Of a stretch of DNA of 64,000 nucleotides, positions 48,982 through 59,436 are shown one piece after another. The notes beneath the pieces are model-generated. The model was given only the letters and a program-made list of their open reading frames with translations, was not told the DNA's origin and searched no databases. The DNA is taken from positions 1 through 64,000 of the forward strand of contig CALXGN010000011.1 of assembly GCA_944387865.1 (NCBI GenBank). Reading direction: 5' to 3'. The stretch's first letter is position 1. Each line of letters begins with the position of its first letter. The translations under genes were made by a program, and so were the position numbers. Source of the DNA: Scatomorpha stercorigallinarum (lineage in GTDB: Bacteria; Bacillota; Clostridia; Oscillospirales; Oscillospiraceae).

Positions 48982-49836
48982 ATGAGCTATATGAGGTTTA
49001 ATTATCACAGCGCCGCGCTTCAGCGGTATGTGGATGTGAGCGTTGTTTTCCCCACGGACAACTACCGTTTTTCAAGCGCAGTGGCTGATGTCCCCATGCC
49101 GGACGCAAAGGCCAGGCCTCTTTGCAGGCCTGGCACCATGTTTCAAACTGTCTATCTGCTCCACGGCGGCGGCGATGACGACTCCCTGGTGTACAGATAT
49201 ACGAACGCCGAACTGTTTGCCCAGAGGAATAACGTTATGCTCGTGACGCCCAACATCGCCAACAGTTTTGGCGCAAACACCGGCTATGGCGTGGCTTATC
49301 AGCCTTTCCTCGGCGACGAGCTCCCCAATGTCATCCAAGCCCTGTTCGCCTCTTCCCCGCAGCGTGAGGACAATTTCATCATGGGCTACGCAATGGGCGG
49401 GAACGCCGCGCTTGCCGCGGCCATAAGGTACCCGGAGCGGTTTTGTTACTGTGTCGATATCTCCGGCGGTATAGGCTATACGCTCTGTACCGAAACTCTG
49501 ATGGAAGAGTTGGAAGGGGAGCATTTTAAGACCCGCTTCCCCCTCGTATGCAACACTTTTGGCCCCGCTCAAGAACTCAGGGGCTCAGAGCATGACATAA
49601 GGCAGGTGCTCCTGAGCAATATTGAAAAGGGGATAAAACTGCCCGGTTTTCATCTTGCTTCAGGCAGCCGCGAATTCATTCGCAGCAGGGTCGAAGCCGA
49701 TGCAATGGCCCTGCGGGAATTGGGTTGCGACGTCCAGTACCATTGTGTTGAAAACTATGACCATGACTTCACGTTCTGGAATCATTACATAGGGCTCGCA
49801 TTGGACAGCATCCTCCCATTGCGGAGGGGCTCATAA
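48982..49836 (+). CDS. Esterase (EstA-like), fifth esterase of the island
   Basis: 284 aa from MSYMRFNYHSAALQRYVDVS, which aligns residue for residue with the start of the paralogue at 39353; GGAGG at 48963-48967 is somewhat far. A longer frame from 48931 has no SD. YLLHGGGDDDSLVYRYTNAE, Ser in MGYAMGGNAA (variant GYAMG), His in NYDHDFTFWNHY. Intracellular. Placed between the LacI and PfkB genes. Confidence 0.85.
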   Translation: MSYMRFNYHSAALQRYVDVSVVFPTDNYRFSSAVADVPMPDAKARPLCRPGTMFQTVYLLHGGGDDDSLVYRYTNAELFAQRNNVMLVTPNIANSFGANTGYGVAYQPFLGDELPNVIQALFASSPQREDNFIMGYAMGGNAALAAAIRYPERFCYCVDISGGIGYTLCTETLMEELEGEHFKTRFPLVCNTFGPAQELRGSEHDIRQVLLSNIEKGIKLPGFHLASGSREFIRSRVEADAMALRELGCDVQYHCVENYDHDFTFWNHYIGLALDSILPLRRGS

Positions 49837-49860
49837 TACATGTAAATGAGGGTGAAACAA

Positions 49861-50823
49861 ATGTACGACGCTGTAGCGGTCGGGGAACTGTTGATAGATC
49901 TCACCTCCATCGGCACCAATGACGATGGTTATCCAACGCTGTCCGCGCACCCCGGCGGCGCGCCCGTCAATTATCTGGCCGCTATGAGCAAGCTGGGGTA
50001 TGAGACTGCCTTTATCGGGAAAGTGGGCGCGGACCTTTTTGGAGACCTGCTTATAAAAACACTGCGCGGCATTGGCATCGACACCGCCGGCATCGTCCGC
50101 AGTGAAGATCATTTTACGACGCTGGCCTTTGTCACCCTGGATGAGAACGGCAACCGTGATTTTTCCTTTGCCCGCAAACACGGGGCCGACGTCATGTTGG
50201 AGCATTCCGAAATAGATATGTCGATAATAAAGGGTTCAAAAGTGCTTCACTTCGGCACCCTGAGTCTGACCGATGAGCCCGCCAGGACGGCTACCCGCGA
50301 GCTTATCGCCACGGCAAAGGAAGAAGGCCTGCTTATCTCTTTTGACCCAAACCTGCGCAAGCCACTGTGGCCTACGCTGGAGCAGGCCAGGGAGCAGATA
50401 CTTTTTGGCCTCGCCAGTTCTGACGTCATAAAGATCAGCGATGAAGAGATCGATTTTCTCTGGGGCCTGCCGCCGGAAGCCGGCGCCAGGAAGATCCTGG
50501 ACGAGTTCGAGGCCAAGCTCGTGTTCGTCACATGCGGCCCGCACGGAGCGTTCTATGCGAACAGGTATTCTGTTGGCCACGTTCCCGGGCCAAAAGGCCT
50601 GAAGGTCATAGACACGACCGGCGCAGGCGACATCTTTGGCGGCAGCGCAATGGGCTGTATGCTCAGGACCGGCAAAGCGCCAGACGAACTGGATGATACG
50701 GAACTGCGGGCCATCACCACATACGCCTGTGCCGCGGCCAGCTTGTCCACGACATTGCCGGGCGCACTGCTCAGCATCCCCGAAGAAGCGCAGGTCTCCG
50801 AGTTCATATCCTGCTCAGTATGA
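49861..50823 (+). CDS. PfkB-family sugar kinase
   Basis: 320 aa; GAGGGTG before ATG 49861. HPGGAPVNYLAAMSKLG (N-terminal PfkB signature), GKVGADLFGDLL, ISFDPNLRKPLW and the C-terminal signature VIDTTGAGDIFGGSAMG with catalytic Asp. Resembles fructokinase/ribokinase. Likely phosphorylates the sugar released after deacylation. Confidence 0.92.
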   Translation: MYDAVAVGELLIDLTSIGTNDDGYPTLSAHPGGAPVNYLAAMSKLGYETAFIGKVGADLFGDLLIKTLRGIGIDTAGIVRSEDHFTTLAFVTLDENGNRDFSFARKHGADVMLEHSEIDMSIIKGSKVLHFGTLSLTDEPARTATRELIATAKEEGLLISFDPNLRKPLWPTLEQAREQILFGLASSDVIKISDEEIDFLWGLPPEAGARKILDEFEAKLVFVTCGPHGAFYANRYSVGHVPGPKGLKVIDTTGAGDIFGGSAMGCMLRTGKAPDELDDTELRAITTYACAAASLSTTLPGALLSIPEEAQVSEFISCSV

Positions 50824-50827
50824 ATCA

Positions 50828-50869
50828 AAAAAACACCCGTGAACTCTGCGTGAAAGTCCACGGGTGTTT
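50828..50869. terminator. Bidirectional terminator between PfkB and ftsH
   Basis: AAAACACCCGTG and CACGGGTGTTTT arms around a loop of about 18 bases. Confidence 0.85.
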
Positions 50870-50900
50870 TCATTCGTTATTATGCTATCACCTGCCGGTG

Positions 50901-52889
<1,989 letters not shown>

Positions 52890-52924
52890 AAAAACGTCAC
52901 TTCCTTCGTGCTGCTCTTGCTTCT

Positions 52925-53491
52925 TTATTCGCCCGCGTTTTCGTAGATCTCGGGCTTGAGAACGCCGATATACGGCAGGTTGCGGTACTGCTCCGCGTAG
53001 TCGAGGCCGTAGCCCACGACGAACGCGTCCTCGGAGATGAAGCCGACGTAGTCGGCGCGGACGTCCGCGCGGCGGCGGGCCGGCTTGTCCAGCAGCGTCA
53101 CCAGCGAGATGGACGCCGGCGCGCGCCCTTCGAGGTATTTGGTGAGGTAGCTGAGCGTCACGCCGCTGTCGAGGATGTCCTCGACGATGATCACATGCCG
53201 TCCCTCGATATCGGCCGAGAGGTCCTTGTTTATTTTTACCGCGCCGGTGGTCGTGGTGCCGCTGCCATAGCTGGAAACGGCCATGAAGTCCATCGTGCAG
53301 TGCATGTCCACGCTGCGGAGCAGGTCCGCCATGAACACGAAGCAGCCCTTGAGCACGCCCACGAACACGGGGTCCTTATCCGCGAAATCGCGCGTGAGCT
53401 GTCCGCCCAGCTCCTTCACGCGGCGCTTGAGCTCCTCCTCCGTGAAGAGCACGCGCTCGATATCGTTCTCCATCCCTCTGCGCTCTGCCAT
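52925..53491 (-). CDS. hpt: Hypoxanthine phosphoribosyltransferase
   Basis: 188 aa; GAGAGGGACTTT before ATG 53491, so MAERRGMEND is included. PRTase motif HVIIVEDILDSGVTLSYL (about 100-117) and GVLKGCFVFMADLLR. Purine salvage. Standard tilS-hpt-ftsH order. Confidence 0.95.
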   Translation of the reverse strand: MAERRGMENDIERVLFTEEELKRRVKELGGQLTRDFADKDPVFVGVLKGCFVFMADLLRSVDMHCTMDFMAVSSYGSGTTTTGAVKINKDLSADIEGRHVIIVEDILDSGVTLSYLTKYLEGRAPASISLVTLLDKPARRRADVRADYVGFISEDAFVVGYGLDYAEQYRNLPYIGVLKPEIYENAGE

Positions 53492-53508
53492 AAAGTCCCT
53501 CTCCCGCT

Positions 53509-54822
53509 CTATATTTCTCTTATCTCCACTCTCAGCGCCCTCTCACCGGCGCGCGGCGCGGCCCGTTCGGCCAGCGCCAGGCCGTAAACGGCCAGGACGC
53601 CCGCATCGTCCCGGAAAACGGGCACCAGCGCGCGGCTGAGCGCGGGGATGCGCGCCTCCGCGAAGAGGTCGGAGAGTTTTTTCGTGCAGCCGCGGCGCGC
53701 TATTCGCAGTTTGTCCCCCGGCTGCCCCGACATGCAGTATATAGTACCACAAATATTTGCATATGGGAAGAAAAAAGTGTTGAATGAACTGTTAATTTCG
53801 CCGCTGTATACGCTGTCTGAGCACTTTACATACAGCCCGGCCTCCGGCAGGGCGAACTCCTCCCCGGCGCGCAGGGCATGCGGCTCTATCGCGCCCGGCA
53901 GGGACGTAAAAAAGCGCAGTCGCCCGTTCTGCCGCGCGCAGCGCGCGCCCGGCACGTCGGCGAAGGCCGCGCCCTCGCCCTCCGCCAGGGCCAGCACGGC
54001 GTCCACATGCGCCTCCGAGAGCGCGCAGGGCGCCAGGATGCGCACGGCGCGGGAGGCCACGCTGCGCGGCGCGGCGGCGAGGGCGGCGGCGGAGAGGCCG
54101 TTTTCGTCCGCATTTCCGCGCAGAAAGTCCCGCGCCAGGGACTCCAGGAAGTCCTCGTCGGCGCGCAGCAGCGCCGCGGCGCGCGCGGCCGCCGTGTCAA
54201 AGCGGGGGTTGAGCTCCCGCAGCAGGGGCAGCACATGGTGCCTCAGGCGGTTGCGGGCATAGTCGTCGAGGGCGTTCGTGCTGTCCTCCACGTGGGCTAT
54301 GCCCCGCGCGGCGAGATACTCCTCCACCTCCGCGCGCGTGACGGCCAGCATGGGCCGCACGATGTTCCCCCGCCGGGGCGGGATGCCGCCCAGGCCGCGC
54401 AGGCCCGCGCCGCGCGCCAGGGCCAGCAGCATGGTCTCCGCGTTGTCGCCGGCGTTGTGCGCCGTGGCGATGAGCTGCGCGCCCAGCTTCCCGGCGGCCT
54501 CCTGCAAAAAGGCGTAGCGCAGCTCGCGCGCCGCCTCCTCCGTGCCCAGCCGCCGCTCGCACGCATATGAGCGCACGTCGCCCCGGCCCGTGAGGCACTC
54601 CACGCCCAGCTCGCGGCACATGTCCGCGACGAAGCGGCTGTCGCGCGCGGACTCCTCGCCCCGCAGGCCATGGTCGTAGTGCGCGGCGCAGACGGCGTAG
54701 CCGTGCCCCGCCGCCCCCTCCAGGCAGCGGTGCAGCAGATAGACGCTGTCCGCCCCGCCGGAGACGGCGCAGAGCACCTTCCCCGCCTTTTCAAGGGCGG
54801 CGAAGTCGAAGCGGTCACTCAT
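53509..54822 (-). CDS. tilS: tRNA(Ile)-lysidine synthetase
   Basis: 437 aa. PP-loop SGGADS at residues 21-26, AAHYDHGLRGEESARDSRFV, GTEEAARELRYAFL and TAHNAGDNAETML. C-terminal TilS_C domain present (GQPGDKLRIARRGCTKKLSD). Makes lysidine at position 34 of tRNA-Ile(CAU). Overlaps dnaB by 8 bases. GC over 70% in the centre. Confidence 0.95.
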   Translation of the reverse strand: MSDRFDFAALEKAGKVLCAVSGGADSVYLLHRCLEGAAGHGYAVCAAHYDHGLRGEESARDSRFVADMCRELGVECLTGRGDVRSYACERRLGTEEAARELRYAFLQEAAGKLGAQLIATAHNAGDNAETMLLALARGAGLRGLGGIPPRRGNIVRPMLAVTRAEVEEYLAARGIAHVEDSTNALDDYARNRLRHHVLPLLRELNPRFDTAAARAAALLRADEDFLESLARDFLRGNADENGLSAAALAAAPRSVASRAVRILAPCALSEAHVDAVLALAEGEGAAFADVPGARCARQNGRLRFFTSLPGAIEPHALRAGEEFALPEAGLYVKCSDSVYSGEINSSFNTFFFPYANICGTIYCMSGQPGDKLRIARRGCTKKLSDLFAEARIPALSRALVPVFRDDAGVLAVYGLALAERAAPRAGERALRVEIREI

Positions 54823-56161
54823 CGTCCGCCCTCTGCGACATGGCGGCGAAGGTGGTGTACTGCGGCAGCCACATCAGCTTCAGCGTGCCGATGGAGCCGC
54901 GGCGGTTTTTCAGTATGATGGCCTCTGCCTCGTTGGGGTTCTCGCACTCGGTGTTGTAATAGCCCTCGCGGTAGAGGCCGATGACGACGTCGGCGTCCTG
55001 CTCGATGGCGCCGGACTCGCGCAGGTCCGAGAGCATGGGCCGCTTGTTCTGGCGCGACTCGTTCGCTCGCGAGAGCTGCGAAAGGCAGAGCACGGGCACG
55101 CCCAGCTCCTTGGCCATGATCTTCATCATGCGGCTGATATCGCTGACGGCCTGGGTGCGGCTCTCGTTCGACCAGGAGTGGCCGCTGCCGGCCGACTGCA
55201 TCAGCTGCAGGTAGTCCACGACCACCAGCCCCAGGTCCGTCAGGCGGCGGCACTGGGCGTTCATGTCGGAGACGGTGAGCGAGGGGTTGTCGTCGATGCG
55301 CAGGTCCGTGGCGCTGAGGACGCTGGCCGCGCTGCTGATGCGCCGCCACTCGTCGGAGCTCAGCCGGCCCGTCTGCAGCTTCTGGCTGTCCACCAGGGCC
55401 TCGCCGGCGAGCAGGCGCGTCACCAGCTGCTCGCGCGTCATCTCCAGCGAAAAGACGGCCACGGTCTTTTTGGAGGCCTTGGCCACGTGCATGGCGATGT
55501 TCAGCCCCATGCTGGTCTTGCCCATGCCGGGGCGGGAGGCGATGAGGATGAGGTCGCCGGGGCCCATGCCCAGTATCGTGCGGTCCAGGTCGCCGATGCC
55601 GGTGGTGAGCCCAGGGACGGCGCTCTCGCTGGCCGCGGCCTCCGAAAGCTGGTCATATACGTTCTGCACCACCACGGAGACGGGCGTCAGCCCGCCGGTG
55701 CTGCGGTCCTTGCGCAGGGCGTATATCTTGCGCTCCGCGGCCTCCAGCATGTCGTCGGCTTCGCCCGCGCCCTCATAGACCATGTTGTTTATCTCGTCCG
55801 CCGCCGCGGCCAGGCCGCGCAGCAGCGCGCGGTCACGGACGATTGCGGCGTATTCGAGCACGTTGGCGGCCGTGGGCGTGATCTGCATCAGCTCCATCAG
55901 GTACTGCTGGCTGGAGCCCTCCTTGTACACGCCGCGGACGCGCATCTGGTCGAGGACGGTGACGGGGTCGATCGTCTGGCCGTAGGCGAACATGGCGAAC
56001 ATCGTCTCGAAGATCTCGCGGTTCTGCTGTATATAGAAGTCGTCCGACTTCACCTTGTCAATGACCTCGGAGATGCACCGCGGGTCGATCAGCATGGAGC
56101 CGAGGACCGCCTGCTCGGCGCTTGCCGAGTGCGGCGCCTGCCGGCCGAGAAGTTCGTTCAT
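54815..56161 (-). CDS. dnaB: Replicative DNA helicase
   Basis: 448 aa. N-terminal DnaB domain (SAEQAVLGSMLIDPRCISEV), then RecA-like helicase core with Walker A ASRPGMGKTSMGLNIA (S-R-P-G-x-G-K-T), FSLEMTREQLVTRLL, VVVDYLQLM and QLSRANESR. Hexameric fork helicase. Operon with rplI upstream and tilS downstream. Confidence 0.97.
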   Translation of the reverse strand: MNELLGRQAPHSASAEQAVLGSMLIDPRCISEVIDKVKSDDFYIQQNREIFETMFAMFAYGQTIDPVTVLDQMRVRGVYKEGSSQQYLMELMQITPTAANVLEYAAIVRDRALLRGLAAAADEINNMVYEGAGEADDMLEAAERKIYALRKDRSTGGLTPVSVVVQNVYDQLSEAAASESAVPGLTTGIGDLDRTILGMGPGDLILIASRPGMGKTSMGLNIAMHVAKASKKTVAVFSLEMTREQLVTRLLAGEALVDSQKLQTGRLSSDEWRRISSAASVLSATDLRIDDNPSLTVSDMNAQCRRLTDLGLVVVDYLQLMQSAGSGHSWSNESRTQAVSDISRMMKIMAKELGVPVLCLSQLSRANESRQNKRPMLSDLRESGAIEQDADVVIGLYREGYYNTECENPNEAEAIILKNRRGSIGTLKLMWLPQYTTFAAMSQRADDE

Positions 56162-56180
56162 GTCCGCTCCCTCTTGGAAA

Positions 56181-56630
56181 TCATTTCTTCTCGGTGACGA
56201 GCACGTTGATGGTGCCGCTCACCTCGCTGCCCAGCTTGGCCTTCACCTCGTAGCTGCCGAACTGCTTGATGGGCTCGGGCTGCACGATGCGGTTCTTCTC
56301 GATCTCGATGCCGTGCTGCTCGCGCAGGGCGTCGGATATCTCCTGGCTGGTGACGGCGCCGAAGAGCCGGCCGCCCTGGCCGGCGCGGGCCTGCACCTGC
56401 ACCACCACGCCGGCGAGCTTTTTGGCGTTCTCCTCCGCCAGCGCGCGGTCGCGGGCGATCTGCGCGGCCTTGGCCTTCTCGCGCAGCTTGAAGGCGTTCA
56501 CGGCGTCCGCCGTGGCCTCGCTGGCCAGCTTGCGCGGCAGCAGGTAGTTGCGGGCGTAGCCGTCGGAGACCTCCTTCATCTCGCCCTTCTTGCCCTGGCC
56601 CCTGACGTCCACATTGAATATCACTTTCAT
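56181..56630 (-). CDS. rplI: Ribosomal protein bL9
   Basis: 149 aa. Starts MKVIFNVDVRGQGKKGEMKE; conserved VSDGYARNYLLPRKLA, long connecting helix and C-domain (GRLFGAVTSQEISDAL). Large ribosomal subunit. Confidence 0.97.
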   Translation of the reverse strand: MKVIFNVDVRGQGKKGEMKEVSDGYARNYLLPRKLASEATADAVNAFKLREKAKAAQIARDRALAEENAKKLAGVVVQVQARAGQGGRLFGAVTSQEISDALREQHGIEIEKNRIVQPEPIKQFGSYEVKAKLGSEVSGTINVLVTEKK

Positions 56631-56667
56631 CTCATATCTTCCTTTCTGCCTGCGGCCGGCGCTGCGC

Positions 56668-58665
56668 TCAGCCGTCGAGGTATTCGTCTATCGCGGCGAA
56701 CAGGCTGTTCACCGCCGTGCGTATGTCTGTGCCGTGCAGCTGCGCGGCCGCGGCGCTGCGGTTGCCGCCGCCGCCGAGCTTCTCCATTATCATCTGCGCG
56801 TTGATGTCGCCGATGCTGCGGGCGGAGATGTTGGCCCCGTCCTCCGTGGGGCAGACGACGAAGGAGGCGTCGATGCCGGAGATGTTCAGCAGCTCGTCCG
56901 CCGCCTGCGCCACCACCACGCGGTCCTGCGGCCCGCTGGGCACGGCCACGGCGATGTTGCCGCGGTAGAGCCGCGCGCTCTGCAGTATCTTGTAGCGGGC
57001 CACGGTGTGCTCCATGTCGTTCTGCAGCAGCTTTTTGACCTCCGTGGTGTCCGCCCCCGCCCTTCTCAGGAAGGCCGCGGCCTCGAAGGTGCGCTCGCCC
57101 GTGCGGATGGTGAAGTTCTTCGTGTCCAGCACGATGCCGGAGAGCATGGCCTCCGCCTCGCAGCGGAGGATGTCGTCCGGCTCCACGATCTCCTGCAGCA
57201 CCTCGCTCATCAGCTCGCAGACGGAGGATGCGTAGGGCTCGTGGAAGGTGAGGTCGGCGTTCTCGATATAGGTCGCCGCGCGGCGGTGGTGGTCGATGAC
57301 GGCCACGCGCGTACAGGTCTGGAGCAGGGCCTGGTCCTCCACCTGCTCGGGGCGGTTGGTGTCCACCACCACCAGCAGCGTGCGGCTGTCGGCCTGCAGC
57401 ATGGCCTCCTGCGGGGTGATGAAGGCGTTTTTATACTCCGGCTCGTGTTTGAGCCGCTCGATAAGCAGCGCGGAGGAGTTCTTCACCGGGTCGATGACGA
57501 TGCGGCAGGGCTTGCCCTTCTTGCGCGCGATGCAGCACACAGCCACGGCGGAGCCCACGGCGTCCAGGTCCGCGAACTTGTGCCCCATGGCGAAAACACG
57601 CGAGGAGTCGGCGATCAGCTCCGCCAGGGCGTTGGCCATCACGCGGCTCTTGACCTTCGTGCGCGTCTCCACCTCGTTGCCGCGGCCGCCGAAGAACTCG
57701 AAGTTGAAGCGGTTCTTCACCACGGCCTGGTCGCCGCCGCGGGAGAGGGCCATCTCCACGGCCAGGGAGCTGAACTGGAAGTCCTCCCCGAAGCCGCTGC
57801 CGTCCACGCCCAGGCCGATGCTGACGGAGGCGTGGATGCCGCTGGGGCTGACGACCTCGTGCACGCGCTCCAGCAGCGGGAACTTGTCCGCCCTCATCTG
57901 GTCCAGGTGGCGGGATTCAAAGATGAAGAGGTAGCGGTCGCGGTCATAGCGGCGCAGCACGGCGTCCTTACCCTCCGCGAACTGGGTGATGCGGTCCTCC
58001 ACCGCGTCGCGCAGCTCGTTTTTCACGCGGTCGGGCTGGTTTTTTATCATCTCGTCGTAGTTGTCGATGACGATGGTGGCCACCACCGGGCGCGACTGCT
58101 CGTATTTTATCCGTATGTCGTCGTAATCCGTCACGTCCACCCAGTAGGCGATGCCCATGAAGCCGCGCTCGGCGCCCTCGCCCTCTTCGGTGGAGCGGAT
58201 GATATTGCCGTGTATCTGGTACTTTTTGCCGTTCGTCTCGATGAGCCCGGGGTACTGCGTCTTGCCCTCCAGCAGCCATTTGCCGCTGAAGCCGGGCACC
58301 ATGTCGTCTATGCGCGCTTCAAAGCGCGCCCCGGTGACGCCGCACATGTCGAAAAACACCTGGTTGGCCCAGACGATGCGCGAGTCGTTGAGCGAGAACA
58401 CGGCCATCGGCAGGGGGAAATTCATCAGCGTGTTGTTCTTGGCCGTGTCCGCGTCGTAGGTGACGGATTCGATGTACTCCATCAGCTCGCGCCGGCGCTT
58501 GCGCGCCATGAACAGCGACCAGACCACCAGCAGCAGTATGATCCCGCCCTCCACGGCCGCCAGCAGGTACTGCCCGAAGAACAGCGTCGCCGCCGCGAAG
58601 GCCACGAGTATGAAGAGGTAGAGCCTCAGGTTGGGCTCGACCAGGCGCTGTACTTTTTTATTCAT
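56668..58665 (-). CDS. gdpP: c-di-AMP phosphodiesterase GdpP
   Basis: 665 aa; AGAGGTG upstream. Two N-terminal membrane helices (about 14-55), PAS-like segment (about 75-190), degenerate GGDEF (about 190-310), DHH domain with MGHKFADLDAVGSAVAV, VVVDTNRP and VIDHHRRA, and DHHA1 end. The DHHA1 glycine motif reads GGGGNRSAAAAQL; the family usually has His after the four Gly, so this copy has Asn. Degrades c-di-AMP, linked to wall and osmotic homeostasis. First gene of the run to ftsH. Confidence 0.95.
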   Translation of the reverse strand: MNKKVQRLVEPNLRLYLFILVAFAAATLFFGQYLLAAVEGGIILLLVVWSLFMARKRRRELMEYIESVTYDADTAKNNTLMNFPLPMAVFSLNDSRIVWANQVFFDMCGVTGARFEARIDDMVPGFSGKWLLEGKTQYPGLIETNGKKYQIHGNIIRSTEEGEGAERGFMGIAYWVDVTDYDDIRIKYEQSRPVVATIVIDNYDEMIKNQPDRVKNELRDAVEDRITQFAEGKDAVLRRYDRDRYLFIFESRHLDQMRADKFPLLERVHEVVSPSGIHASVSIGLGVDGSGFGEDFQFSSLAVEMALSRGGDQAVVKNRFNFEFFGGRGNEVETRTKVKSRVMANALAELIADSSRVFAMGHKFADLDAVGSAVAVCCIARKKGKPCRIVIDPVKNSSALLIERLKHEPEYKNAFITPQEAMLQADSRTLLVVVDTNRPEQVEDQALLQTCTRVAVIDHHRRAATYIENADLTFHEPYASSVCELMSEVLQEIVEPDDILRCEAEAMLSGIVLDTKNFTIRTGERTFEAAAFLRRAGADTTEVKKLLQNDMEHTVARYKILQSARLYRGNIAVAVPSGPQDRVVVAQAADELLNISGIDASFVVCPTEDGANISARSIGDINAQMIMEKLGGGGNRSAAAAQLHGTDIRTAVNSLFAAIDEYLDG

Positions 58666-58780
58666 CCGATCACCTCTTCACCGTGATGGCGCAGATCTCA
58701 GTTTCAATAGATGATTATACCACGCCCGGGCGCGGCGTGACAACAATTTTTATTGCTCAAACCATGCCGCTGCGGCCGGT

Positions 58781-58816
58781 AAAAGCGTTTCCCGGGGCCC
58801 AGGCCCCGGGAAACGC
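58781..58816 (-). terminator. Terminator for the metallophosphoesterase/BMP operon
   Basis: On the minus strand GCGTTTCCCGGGGCC, short loop, matching arm, then TTTT. Confidence 0.8.
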
Positions 58817-58827
58817 CGTCTGGATGC

Positions 58828-59436
58828 CTATGCGCCCGTGGGCGTGGGGTAATCCAGGATATAGTAGCCGCAGGCGTTGATGATGGTGGTGTCGCCGTAT
58901 TTCATCAGCCGCGGGATGTTGCGCCCATAGCGCAGGTGGTTGTGCCCGTGGATGAGATAGCGCGGGCGGTAGCGGTCCAGCAGGCGCAGGAAAACCTCGA
59001 AACCCTGGTGCGGCAGGTCCTCCCCGTCCCCCAGCCCGGCGGCGGGGGCGTGCGTGAGGATGATGTCCGGCCCGCCGTGCAGCAGCAGCTGCGGCTGCAG
59101 GCGCACCACGCGCGCGAGCATCTGCCGCTCGGTGTACTGGTGCTCGCCGTTGTTGTAGCGCCGGCTGCCGCCCAGGCCCAGTATCCTGATGCCCTTGACG
59201 GTGACGAGCCTGCCGTCTATGCAGTCGCAGCCCTCCGGCGGGCGGGCCTTATAGCGCCCGTCGTGGTTGCCGTGGACATAGAGCAGCGGCGCGCGGCCCA
59301 TGGTGACGAGGAAGGTGAGGTAGTCCGATTTCAGGTCGCCGCAGGACAGCATGAGGTCTATGTCTTTTAACATGCCGGGCTGGTAATAGTCCCAGAAACG
59401 GGGGCTCTCCTCGTCGGCCACGAGCAGTATCTTCAC
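58828..59436 (-). CDS. Metallophosphoesterase
   Basis: 202 aa. Calcineurin-like motifs: LLVADEESPRFWDYY (D-x-H is replaced by ADEE), SCGDLKSDYL, YVHGNHDGRY, ILTHAPAAG and IHGHNHLRYG. The first metal motif is atypical, as in the YfcE-like/DUF subgroup. Substrate unknown. Overlaps the BMP-fusion gene by four bases, so the two are co-translated. Confidence 0.85.
   Translation of the reverse strand: MKILLVADEESPRFWDYYQPGMLKDIDLMLSCGDLKSDYLTFLVTMGRAPLLYVHGNHDGRYKARPPEGCDCIDGRLVTVKGIRILGLGGSRRYNNGEHQYTERQMLARVVRLQPQLLLHGGPDIILTHAPAAGLGDGEDLPHQGFEVFLRLLDRYRPRYLIHGHNHLRYGRNIPRLMKYGDTTIINACGYYILDYPTPTGA

Noticed and set aside
56590..58686. 698-codon + frame opposite gdpP
   Set aside because: Antisense shadow of gdpP.
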